DNA of 64,000 bases. Origin: CAJCIT01 sp963771305. Its GTDB lineage: Bacteria; Acidobacteriota; Terriglobia; Bryobacterales; Bryobacteraceae. Both the position numbers and the translations under genes were made by a program. This document shows, piece by piece, positions 16,356 through 23,478 of the stretch. The notes beneath the pieces were generated by a model. The model searched no databases, was not told the DNA's origin, and worked only from the letters and a program-made list of their open reading frames with translations. Within the stretch, counting starts at the first letter, position 1, and each line of letters starts with the position of its first letter. The stretch is from the NCBI GenBank assembly GCA_963771305.1, contig CAVYTS010000021.1, forward strand, positions 62,001-126,000, read 5' to 3'.

Positions 16356-17834
16356 CTCACCCCTGCCTCGCCTTGACGGACGGAACATTCACCGGTCCGG
16401 ATCCTTCCCTCCGGGCGCGTTTTGCTGCACGCCCATCAACGGTACTTCGATCCGATCCGTCACCCTGATGCCTATACCAGCACTTCCCACTCGCGGTTAT
16501 AGCCGGCATCTCCTCGACGAGTTTTCTTCGCCGGGCACCGAGGGCTTCTCCAGTTTCCACATCATCCTTCACACCATGTCGCCGCTGATACCCCGCCGGT
16601 GAGAGCTGCCGTGTCGGACTCGTTTCGGACAACTCTTGCTGCTTTCGCACGTTATCGACCGTCTCAGCCACCGGAGATTCGTGTAACGAGGCTACGTCTG
16701 CGTTCACTGCACGTTGCAACCTGGTGCGTTGCGCACACTCCTTTCGAGTATGTTTGTCGGAGGGCTCCACCGTCTTGCTTTCGCGCCACGGTGCCTCCCC
16801 AGCTACGAGGTCTGAGTCTTTTGACCTCGGTCGGTCTCTCACCGACTGGACAATGTGTCCTTGTCTGGACACGCCGATCTCCCAGCGCTCGTGATAGAGC
16901 GCGGCCAGTTCGGCGGCCGGAGCCAGTTCGTGGTCGAGGATCGTGGTTGCCAGCCGGTATAACGGCTCCGCCCCTTCGACTCCCTCCAGGCGGTATTCGA
17001 TCACACGCACCACGATTCCATTGCGCCCGCGCCGCTGGTCCTGCTGCGACGGATAGATGCGACTCAGATAAGATCCGTCCGGCAGGCGTTTTTCGCAGGG
17101 CAGTTGGATGTTTTTTCTGACCCGCCACAACAGGTCCGCACCCGTAGCTGCCGCCTGCTTCCACATCTCAAACCCGAAAAAGCCGCGGTCTGCCAGGCAC
17201 AACATGCCCTTGTCGAGACTGGGCAATACAGTCTTTGCCAGCGCGATTTCGCTGGTCGCATAGTCCGCCATCCGGCTGCCGAAAAGGACATGGGTACCGT
17301 TCTCCACCAGCGATACGAAGCGGATCTTTGGATAGGCGCTCTCCCCGCGGCTGGCTCCCGGACGCCCGAACGCTTCGTGGTTGCCATTCTCGTCGGCGAC
17401 ATCCAGCGTGCTGCCGTCAACGCTGATCAGACGCCACGCTCGATACCATGCGCCCTTCGTCGCCGCCACCGCGACCGGCCTGACCACTTCATCGTGCAGT
17501 TGCCGCACCGGCTCCCATCCCAGTCTGGTTCGCGCCTGCGAGATCCCTGAATTACCAGCCACATTGATTCCCGCCGCGGGTTCCACCAGCCACTGGATTC
17601 CTTCCAGCAGACAACGCAGCACTTCCCGATACGACGACTGCATGTACAGCGCCAGCGCGATCACGTAATACACGACCACATGCGCCGGCAGGTCGCGCTG
17701 CCGCACACTCTCTTTCCCCGTCGCCGCCAGCGCCACACGAATCTTTTCCAGCGGAAAGGTTTTGGCTACCACGCCCAGACTGATGTAGTCGGTAATGCGG
17801 CTGCCAGCGGGTAATGAAGCCACTGTGCGTGACA

Positions 17835-18077
17835 TCAGTCCTTCCCCGCCAAGCCGGTTTGCGCACTTGCGCACAAAGAATAGGGAAAGCGTCCCCGGAT
17901 AACCCGATTGAAGTAGCTGCCTTTGGAAGGAGCGCCCAGCAGAGCTTCATAGACCGCCGCAGGAACGCCGTAGTAATGATAGATGGCCCGGGTGCGGAAC
18001 TCCAGTTGCAAAATCCCGCGGCGGCCATCGTACGCAAGTGCCCGCAGAGTGGTTGATTCCAACCTCGTTTCGTTCAT
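17835..18077 (-). CDS. KTSC-domain protein encoded inside the IS element
   Basis: 80 residues: an N-terminal ESTTLRALAYD, a hydrophobic strand region, then HYYGVPAAVYEALLGAPSKG and SYFNRVIRGRFPY, which match the KTSC domain (named from the C-terminus of some lysyl-tRNA synthetases) almost end to end. The start is 54 bp inside the IS inverted repeat. Its TGA overlaps the transposase ATG by one base (TGATG), so the two are likely translationally coupled and form one element-borne operon. The function of stand-alone KTSC proteins is unknown; nucleic-acid or RNP binding is possible but unproven. Confidence 0.85.
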   Translation of the reverse strand: MNETRLESTTLRALAYDGRRGILQLEFRTRAIYHYYGVPAAVYEALLGAPSKGSYFNRVIRGRFPYSLCASAQTGLAGKD

Positions 18078-18130
18078 GAGTGACCCCTAGGAGAGGCTGC
18101 GCTCTAGAACAGAATATCATAGAAATGTTT

Positions 18131-18158
18131 GTTAAGTGAAGAGTATTGCAGCTAACCC
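18131..18158. repeat. right end of IS4 element: inverted repeat plus target duplication
   Basis: GTTAAGTGAAGAGTATTG at 18131-18148 is the exact reverse complement of 14472-14489. CAGCTAACCC at 18149-18158 is the target duplication. This duplication contains the TAG stop (18152-18154) of the neighbouring leftward gene, so the IS landed at the stop codon without removing coding sequence. Confidence 0.95.
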
Positions 18159-18838
18159 CGCTTCGCCCGGCGGCGCAGTTCGCACGCATAGTGCCGCTTG
18201 ATCTGAAGCTCCTGGCTCACCTGGCAGAGTGGCTTGTCGGAGAGCAGAATAGCGCGGATCTCCGGCGTTCGCCACCATCCAGCCGGCTTGGTGCGCGGTC
18301 CAACCAGCCTCCGCCGCCAGAACTGAGCCCTTCCGGACTTAACCTTATATTTCGCGGCGAGTTCGAGAGGGAGCAATGACTCCAGATCCTCGATGCGTTC
18401 CGTCCAAAACGCCTTCACATCGTCGTGGTAGCGCAATCCAAGCTGTCGTCGTGCGCGCTGCAGCGAGTGCTTGCTCTACGGCAAATCGAATAATGCGCCA
18501 TGCCCGGTGGCCCGGATTGCCTGCCAATAGTCTGCGAGCGCCTTCGTTACAATCAGGCGCGGGTGGCCGTGATAACAAGCTGTATTTTCGTCGGCTGGCC
18601 TGCCCAAATAAAGACTAAACCCGTGCCGGGTGGCGCGCGTTTCCTGGACATCCCACAGAACGTCGCCCACGTCTCTGACTCGCGCGACGGTAGTATATTC
18701 GGTGACGCTATTCTCTTCGGAGACGACAGTGCGTTGGGCGACAGCCGTGTGTTCGCGGCTTCTCAAGAGCGACAGGTACCGCTCCACACTTTGCCTCATG
18801 TGCCTCGTCGCCAGCTCAAGCTTCGTTCGGGTCCACAT
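18152..18838 (-). pseudogene. unrecognised gene interrupted by an in-frame TAG
   Basis: Two apparent genes, 18838-18476 and 18436-18152, lie in the same frame separated by one TAG (18478-18476), and the bases after it continue sensibly as SKHSLQRARRQLGLRYHDD. Read through, the product is about 227 residues: MWTRTKLELATRHMRQSVER at the start (ATG at 18838, AAAGGG upstream), HGFSLYLGRPADENTACYHG in the middle, and a basic helix-turn-helix-like tail (CQVSQELQIKRHYACELRRR). The tail suggests DNA binding. No family was recognised. It is either a nonsense-mutated single gene or two neighbouring small genes; the first reading fits the continuous frame better. Confidence 0.6.
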
Positions 18839-18862
18839 TTTCAGTTTCCCTTTCACCAATAG

Positions 18863-18888
18863 AAAAAGCCGGCTGTCTAGACCGGCTT
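18863..18888 (-). terminator. possible intrinsic terminator or attenuator
   Basis: Read leftward: AAGCCGG, an 8-9 base loop (TCTAGACA), then CCGGCTT followed by a run of T. It sits about 25 bases upstream of the leftward gene starting at 18838, so it could end upstream transcription or attenuate that gene. Confidence 0.5.
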
Positions 18889-18889
18889 C

Positions 18890-19299
18890 ACAACTTGCAA
18901 ATGCTGACTGACGTTACCACACGAAAGTACAAGGTCAGATTAGACCACCTGCGCGCGGTCCTTCTAGAGATGGTTGATTTGCTAGGGAGTAAACTTTATT
19001 TTCTTGTTCTGTGACCGCCGTTTTCGGCGAGATGCATTTTTCGCTGTCAGGCCTGAGACGACATGGAACTCTACCTACTCGAAACCGTCCGGTGAAATGG
19101 ACACTGCAGGCACTGCCGCTCGATCGAACCCGGGCCCCGAAAGCCCTGCAGCGCAAAGCACCGCCGCCCTAAACCGAACTTCTTTGAGCCAAGAGGCGTT
19201 AACCGGCTGTTTTGATTTGAGTTAGCTGGTTTTGGGGTTGCAGTCTACTGGGTACGATTACAGTCCGGCGGAAACCTGGAGGAGTTGTAGCGCCCGCTG
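18890..19299. other. intergenic stretch, no gene identified
   Basis: About 410 bases separate the leftward broken gene from the degraded Ig-like repeat remnant. Short frames exist in both directions but none resembles a known family. The right part may be an eroded upstream portion of the repeat protein, but no domain can be read with confidence. Confidence 0.35.
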
Positions 19300-19863
19300 T
19301 TGGACGGGCGTTGGGGTGGCCAGCATTACGGGTAAGACCGCAGTTGCGAATTCGGGCGTAGCGATCACGGGAGACTTCGCCAGAACGACAACCTGCACGG
19401 CTTCCTGGCCGCCTCGAAGAGTTGCACCGTCACGGTCACATTTACCCCGACCGCCGCGAAACTGCGGACGGGTGCTCTAACCATCAATCTCGCTACGGGA
19501 GCGAGTGCCGTTGTGCTGTCGGGAACGGGTTAAACCGGCTCTTTGCCCGGCGTCCTCAGCTTGTCGCCGGCGTCGCTCGATTTCGCCAATTACATTATTG
19601 GCGACAACCCCAGCAAGAGCGTCACAGTCACTAATACCAGCGGCGCAACAATCGGTATTTCTGGGATCGCTCTAAGCGGAGGCAAATACCTGACCGAGAA
19701 GAATAAGTGCGGATCTTTCCTGGGGGCCGGCGCCAGTTGTACGGTTACTGTAACCTTCATTCCGAAGGCCGAAGGCACCTACACCAACACACTCACTGTG
19801 ACTGAGAGTTCCGGCGTTCAGGATAGTGTCCCCATCACGGCCAACTGCTTTACGGGAAACTAG
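19300..19863 (+). pseudogene. remnant of a choice-of-anchor D (Ig-like repeat) secreted protein
   Basis: Two consecutive ASH/Hydin-type beta-sandwich repeats are readable: NSGVAITGDFARTTTCTAS, then SCTVTVTFTPTAAKLRTGAL and ASAVVLSGTG, followed by LSLSPASLDFANYIIGDN, SGATIGISGIALSGGKY and GASCTVTVTFIPKAEGTY. The first repeat is interrupted by a one-base loss near 19407 (TCCTGG where TCCCTGG is expected), and an in-frame TAA (19531-19533) separates the repeats. No start or signal peptide survives. Complete relatives are long surface proteins with many such repeats. Confidence 0.75.
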
Positions 19864-20018
19864 AAGCTGGGTCTAACCTCTAGTCAGATCCGGGGAGATC
19901 GCGATTCGATGTGTTCGCTGCTCAGTACCACAGACTGCGGAATCGGTCGTCGCCGCGGCGAGGCAGCGCAGAGGCGATGGAATAGCGAGAAGTCAGTCAG
20001 GAATAAGGCAAGCCCGCC

Positions 20019-20226
20019 ATGCAACCGATCGCCATAATCGTCAAGGATCAGGACATCCTGGGTGGAACTCCGGGTTTCCCGGGGTACCCGTGTCCCGTTT
20101 CAGGCGTTATTGGATTATCTGGAAGGCGGCCAGACTCTTGACGAGTTTCTGGACGATTTGCCGACCGTATCGAAAGAGGCAATCAACTCGATCGAACCCG
20201 GCGATGTAATTCTCGTTGGCGAATAA
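20019..20226 (+). pseudogene. DUF433 antitoxin-like gene with frameshift
   Basis: From the ATG at 20019 the frame reads KDQDILGGTP, then an extra base in the G run near 20073 changes frame. The correct continuation is RGTRVPFQALLDYLEGGQ and LDEFLDDLPTVSKEAI to a TAA at 20224-20226. This is the DUF433 domain, a winged-helix-like antitoxin normally followed by a DUF5615 PIN-like toxin. No such toxin follows here. Confidence 0.75.
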
Positions 20227-20276
20227 AGACCGGGCCATCCGCAAGTCCTCGACGGCGCGACGCCAATCGACACCAC

Positions 20277-20972
20277 CTACTCTTTCTTCAGGAACTTCAC
20301 GATCTCCTGCATCAAGCGGGGACCTTGATCGGTGTCGAACAGGAATTGCGCGTGGGCCGAACCTTCCAGGATGACCATCTGCTTGGGAGCCGGCGCCGCT
20401 TGGTAGGCGGCGAAAATACCCGGCATCCGCGGCCCGTCGCCACTCTTGTCATCGCGGCTCAGGATGAATAGCTTCTCGCCTGTCAAACGGCTCGGCGAAT
20501 CGCCGCCTTGCGCCGCCAAGAGGACGATCTTGTCAATCTCGCCGGGCTTGGACTCGACCACCGCGTCACCGGCCGCGTCGCCTCCCATGCTGGCTCCCAC
20601 GATGGCAATGGACGTCACACCATGGGAGCGCAAATACCGGACGGCTGACAACACATCCGGATAGTGCTTCCAGTCCGCCGTTTGCGTGCCGGGGATGGTC
20701 TGACCGTAGCCGCGAAAGTCGATTGCTAGAACATAAAACCCGTTCTGTGCAAGCGTCTCGGCCTGCTTTTTCCAACTCTCCTTGTTGAAGCGACCCCCAT
20801 GAACCAGCACCACACCCCGGCCGCCGCTTCCATATTGATCGGCGTGCAGGGTCAATCCGTCCGGCGTAGAAAACGTCACGCTGGGTTGGGCGAAGCTCTG
20901 TTGGACGAAGGCGGCTCCGGTAAGGAGCAAGGTCAGGGCGATTGAAGTGGTCACCGCATCATAAGTTAGCAC
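20277..20972 (-). CDS. secreted alpha/beta hydrolase
   Basis: 231 residues from a GTG at 20972 (a second GTG at 20954 is equally plausible). A signal peptide ends near FAQ (residue 28). The fold elements are VVLVHGGRFNKESW (oxyanion loop), IDFRGYGQT, and nucleophile elbow GASMGG near residue 146. An acidic residue follows in LSRDDKSG and the catalytic His lies in GSAHAQFLF near 211. This resembles dienelactone-hydrolase-like or X-Pro-peptidase-like small esterases. Substrate unknown; probably periplasmic. Confidence 0.8.
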   Translation of the reverse strand: MLTYDAVTTSIALTLLLTGAAFVQQSFAQPSVTFSTPDGLTLHADQYGSGGRGVVLVHGGRFNKESWKKQAETLAQNGFYVLAIDFRGYGQTIPGTQTADWKHYPDVLSAVRYLRSHGVTSIAIVGASMGGDAAGDAVVESKPGEIDKIVLLAAQGGDSPSRLTGEKLFILSRDDKSGDGPRMPGIFAAYQAAPAPKQMVILEGSAHAQFLFDTDQGPRLMQEIVKFLKKE

Positions 20973-21207
20973 CTAAACTAAGCCCGCGTAACGGAAACCA
21001 AATTGACCATGAGATCCGGGGCAGGCACTCCTTGGCTCCGAGGCGGGAGCCACCCTCGTGTCTCCCTAGGTTTGGTGTTGGCGGAGCTGGACGAGTCGTT
21101 GATGGCCGGTTGCGCAGTGAAGTTCCCGAAGTTCGAACTTCTTGAAATTCCCAGCTGAGGTCTCCCGTCAACGCGCTCGCCCCCGGAGCTGTTTGTCAAG
21201 AGCGGAT

Positions 21208-21232
21208 GGTAGAATACGGGTAGATTTCTACC
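21208..21232. promoter_or_regulatory. probable vapBC autoregulatory operator
   Basis: GGTAGAA (21208-21214) and TTCTACC (21226-21232) form a 7-bp perfect inverted repeat separated by 11 bases, ending two bases before the G of the vapB ATG. VapB antitoxins typically bind such palindromes at their own promoter, alone or with VapC. Confidence 0.6.
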
Positions 21233-21505
21233 ATGGGGCTCAATATCAAGAACGGCGAAGTAGAACGGTTGGCCGCCGAAGTTGCCGGCTTGGCTCATGA
21301 AACCAAAACCGAAGCCATCAGGCGAGCATTGCTGGAGCGCCGGGCACGGCTCCGGGCCCGGGCCGGAAAGCCGGAACGTCGCAAAGGACTTCGCGACTAT
21401 CTGGAACGGAATGTCTGGCCCCTGATTCCGTCCAGCGAACTCGGTCGGGTTCTGAGCCGCGAAGCGGAAAACCGGATCCTGGGCTATGGGCCGGAAGGCT
21501 ACTGA
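21233..21505 (+). CDS. vapB: VapB-type antitoxin
   Basis: 90 residues. The N-terminus MGLNIKNGEVERLAAEVAGL followed by TKTEAIRRALLERR is the Rv0623-like/PSK-type antitoxin signature: a ribbon-helix-helix-like DNA-binding region followed by a toxin-wrapping tail (KGLRDYLERNVWPLIP). It is three bases upstream of vapC, and an inverted repeat overlaps its start region. Expected to neutralise the VapC nuclease and to repress the operon. Confidence 0.9.
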   Translation: MGLNIKNGEVERLAAEVAGLAHETKTEAIRRALLERRARLRARAGKPERRKGLRDYLERNVWPLIPSSELGRVLSREAENRILGYGPEGY

Positions 21506-21508
21506 GCC

Positions 21509-21895
21509 ATGGTTCTGGATAGTTCTGCGATTGTGGCAATCCACTTAAAAGAGCCCGGCCACGAGCGGCTGATCGAAGCAATTGAGAAGGCCGAGATTGC
21601 GGTTGTAGGAGTTCCGACTCTGCTTGAAGCAGCCATGGTCCTGAGCACGCGGCTGGGCCAGGACGCCCGCCCGCTGCTTTTTGCTTTTGTGCGCCGCCTG
21701 GAGACCGAAGTGGTCGCATTCAACGAAGAACACCTGGACGCCGCCACCACCGCATTTCTACGGTTTGGTCGGGGACGTCATGCCGCTGGCTTGAATTTCG
21801 GCGACTGCATGTCTTACGCCGTCGCGGCCGTCGCGGGCATGCCACTGCTTTTTACCGGCGAGGATTTCGCGCGGACGGATATCGAGCCAGCGTAG
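21509..21895 (+). CDS. vapC: VapC-type PIN-domain toxin
   Basis: 128 residues with the PIN-domain acidic residues: Asp4 in MVLDSSA, Glu in LLEAAMVL, and Asp in NFGDCMSYAVA followed by LLFTGEDFARTD. PIN toxins are Mg-dependent ribonucleases that cut tRNA or rRNA and stop translation. Frame intact and immediately downstream of its antitoxin, so the pair is probably functional. Confidence 0.9.
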   Translation: MVLDSSAIVAIHLKEPGHERLIEAIEKAEIAVVGVPTLLEAAMVLSTRLGQDARPLLFAFVRRLETEVVAFNEEHLDAATTAFLRFGRGRHAAGLNFGDCMSYAVAAVAGMPLLFTGEDFARTDIEPA

Positions 21896-22078
21896 GGACT
21901 CGGCAAGTTCACACTCGATGTACCGAAAAAAACTGCCGCTTGGCCCGGTTAGTCTTGTTCCCCGCCACACGCTTGTAGCCTTGCCTACGCTGCGAATGTT
22001 CAGATCCAAATCTCCGATCCCAACGACCTGCGCGCAGTTCTCCTCTCTTACTTGAATCCGGAAGTATCATTAGCTCTG

Positions 22079-22441
22079 ATGATTGGGAACAAGCGCAGCG
22101 GGGTATTCCTTTCATACGCACGCAAAGACGGCGGACAATTCGCCGGCGCGCTGCGCGAAAAACTCCGCACCAAAGCACCCGACATCCCCATTAAGCAGGA
22201 TCGCCTGCTGCTCGAAGGCGGCGTGGGCTGGTGGAAACAGCTCACGGAAGCAATCGATTCCGTCGAATTCCTTGTCCTGGTCATGACCCCCTCGGCCATG
22301 CAATCGGAAACCGTCCGAAAGGAATGGCGCTACGCGCGCCAGCAGGGCGTCTGCGTTTACCCCGTCAAAGCGGCGCCTGATGCCGAACTCCAGTTCTCTC
22401 AGCTCCCGCGCTGGATGAGCAAGGCCCATTTCTTCGATACC
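22079..22441 (+). pseudogene. TIR-domain gene, truncated by IS1182-family sequence
   Basis: From the ATG at 22079 the frame encodes about 120 residues of a bacterial TIR domain: SGVFLSYARKDGGQFAGALR, WWKQLTEAIDSVEFLVLVMT, SAMQSETVRKEWRYARQQG (with the candidate NADase Glu in KEW), then VCVYPVKA and LPRWMSKAHFFDT. Homology stops at about 22441, where sequence on the opposite strand becomes IS1182 transposase. In relatives this TIR domain begins long proteins with NACHT/AAA and WD40 repeats; no such continuation was found to the right of the IS remnant. The frame running on to 22582 is antisense to the transposase. Confidence 0.8.
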
Positions 22442-23075
22442 TTCTGCATGTTCTTCAGTTGCTCCACCGCCACCTCGGCGGGCTCCACGCGCTTCCGCCA
22501 GCTTCTCACGCACCGTCGCCTCGCGCCGGAACGAATCGACCCCGGCCTGCGCCCGGATCTTGGTGCCGTCATGCGCCACTAAGTTCATCTTCGCCAGCCC
22601 CGCCTCCGACAACACCACTAACATCTGCGGAAACAGGACTGTCAAGGCCTCGCGATGGCCGATCCGGAAGTCGCTCAACGTGTGATGGTTGATCACTTCC
22701 ACGCCGGTGAGCCACATCAGACCCGGTTCGTATTCCATCTGGCGCTCCAGTTCCCGCGCCGAAGTGATCCCGCTGCTGTAGCCGTACAACCAAACCGCGA
22801 TCAACAAACGTGGTGGCCAAGCTGCGCGCCCCACTTCACCCTTCGCGGGTACGTATCGCCGCTTCAAGGCGACTCACATCCAACTTTTGGCAGATGTCCC
22901 AGATGCCACGCGCGGGATGCTGCTCGTCGATCAGATGCTCCACATCGATCTGCGCCATCGTCAGCTGGCTTCGGTTCACCTGCCGCAGTTTCACCCGACC
23001 GTCGGGCTCACTGGGTTTGGATGGCTCAGGCTGCTCCGGGATGACCAACAGTACAGGCTGGCTGGAGGAATCCAT
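22442..23075 (-). pseudogene. IS1182-family transposase remnant
   Basis: The leftward frame starts at 23075 (MDSSSQPVLLVIPEQPEP) and reads QLTMAQIDVEHLIDEQHPAR, the usual IS1182 N-terminus. An inserted T near 22848 shifts frame (REG-stop), and the match continues as AAWPPRLLIAVWLYGYSSG, LTGVEVINHHTLSDFRIGHR and VAHDGTKIRAQAGVDSFRRE. The C-terminal half with the remaining catalytic residues is missing because the sequence joins the TIR gene near 22441. Dead element; no inverted repeats found. Confidence 0.82.
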
Positions 23076-23478
23076 ACCGTCATTATCAGGCACTTTCTTC
23101 CTACTACAAAGTACTTTGTAAAAAGCAAAGCCATTTTTTTCACGGCTTCTCGGCGAGCGGACCCGCGACAAGGCCGACCGGGACAGGCGCCACCTCTGTC
23201 CCAAGGCGATCACGAAATCCACTCTTGTCAACCCAAGCCTATTCGCCGCGTGGACAGCGCGGGCCTGTCCCAAAGATGCAGCACAGTCGACTCGTCACTC
23301 TGTCCCAGAGTTTTCACACAAACTCGTCAGCAAGCGGATGCAAAACGAAGCCGCGATATTCCTTCAAACCCGGATTTCCCAACCCCTTCCGGGCTTCACA
23401 CATAGGGTTTCACACAGACTCTAGCTCCATCGAGCAGGGTGTATACTCCGACTCAAGCACAACTGGCCGAGTCAACTT
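23076..23478. other. intergenic stretch with short repeats
   Basis: About 400 bases, probably the outer part of the IS remnant plus the promoter region of the downstream oxidase. CTGTCCCA occurs three times in the same orientation (23196, 23265, 23300). TTCACACA occurs three times between about 23314 and 23416. No gene was recognised. Confidence 0.4.

Larger units (their letters stand above)
14901..16872 (-). mobile_element. group II intron inserted in the IS4 transposase
   Basis: The leftward intron begins with GTGTCC at 16872 and ends ...CCCTTACCCGAC at 14901, about 1,972 nt. It encodes a reverse transcriptase in its domain IV region. Domain V is at 14962-14994. Domain VI follows as a stem of GGGGAGGGG with CCCTTACCC, with a bulged A seven bases from the 3' end, the usual branch-point geometry. 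A candidate EBS1, GTCGAT at 16659-16654, can pair with ATCGGC immediately upstream of the GTG start. The exon join that restores the transposase frame would need the 5' boundary two bases further upstream (16874), so the exact 5' splice site is unsettled. Confidence 0.85.
14481..17835 (-). pseudogene. IS4-family transposase, split by group II intron and frameshifted
   Basis: The 5' part starts at the ATG at 17835 (MSRTVASLPAGSRITDYISL). DDE residues are visible: first Asp in ISVDGSTLDVAD, second Asp in LCLADRGFFGFEMW, and the C-terminal YHERWEI near 16880. The frame then enters intron sequence and is meaningless downstream of about 16875. The 3' part resumes at 14900 with TAFDELKTHLRG and LRSKTPDLVRQEFYG. 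Rejoining gives YHERWEIETAFDELK, exactly the IS4 Y-x2-R-x3-E-x6-K signature. A one-base insertion near the C/G run at about 14671 shifts the last 60 codons (RGRKEFHNAVLDEILDES ... VKRKMSNFPLRR). The final TGA lies in the inverted repeat. Confidence 0.88.
14472..18148 (-). mobile_element. IS4-family insertion sequence carrying a KTSC gene and a nested group II intron
   Basis: 3,677 bp bounded by perfect 18-bp inverted repeats and a 10-bp direct target duplication, a duplication length within the range reported for IS4-type elements. Subtracting the intron (about 1,970 bp) leaves about 1.7 kb, a normal size for the family. Internal order, reading leftward: inverted repeat, KTSC-domain gene, transposase 5' part, group II intron with reverse transcriptase, transposase 3' part ending inside the other inverted repeat. 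The intact duplication shows the ends have not been rearranged since insertion. The transposase carries a frameshift, so this copy is probably not autonomous. Confidence 0.92.

Noticed and set aside
16357..17874. A single 505-codon transposase frame
   Set aside because: Only the part before about 16875 matches IS4 transposase; the remaining residues are translated intron domain I-IV sequence, and the true C-terminus lies beyond the intron at 14481-14900.
20978..21544. A 188-codon leftward frame across vapB
   Set aside because: It runs antisense through vapB and its operator; the rightward VapB and VapC sequences are clear.
22112..22867. A 251-codon leftward transposase frame extending into the TIR gene
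   Set aside because: Transposase similarity ends near 22441; the rest is antisense to the TIR domain.
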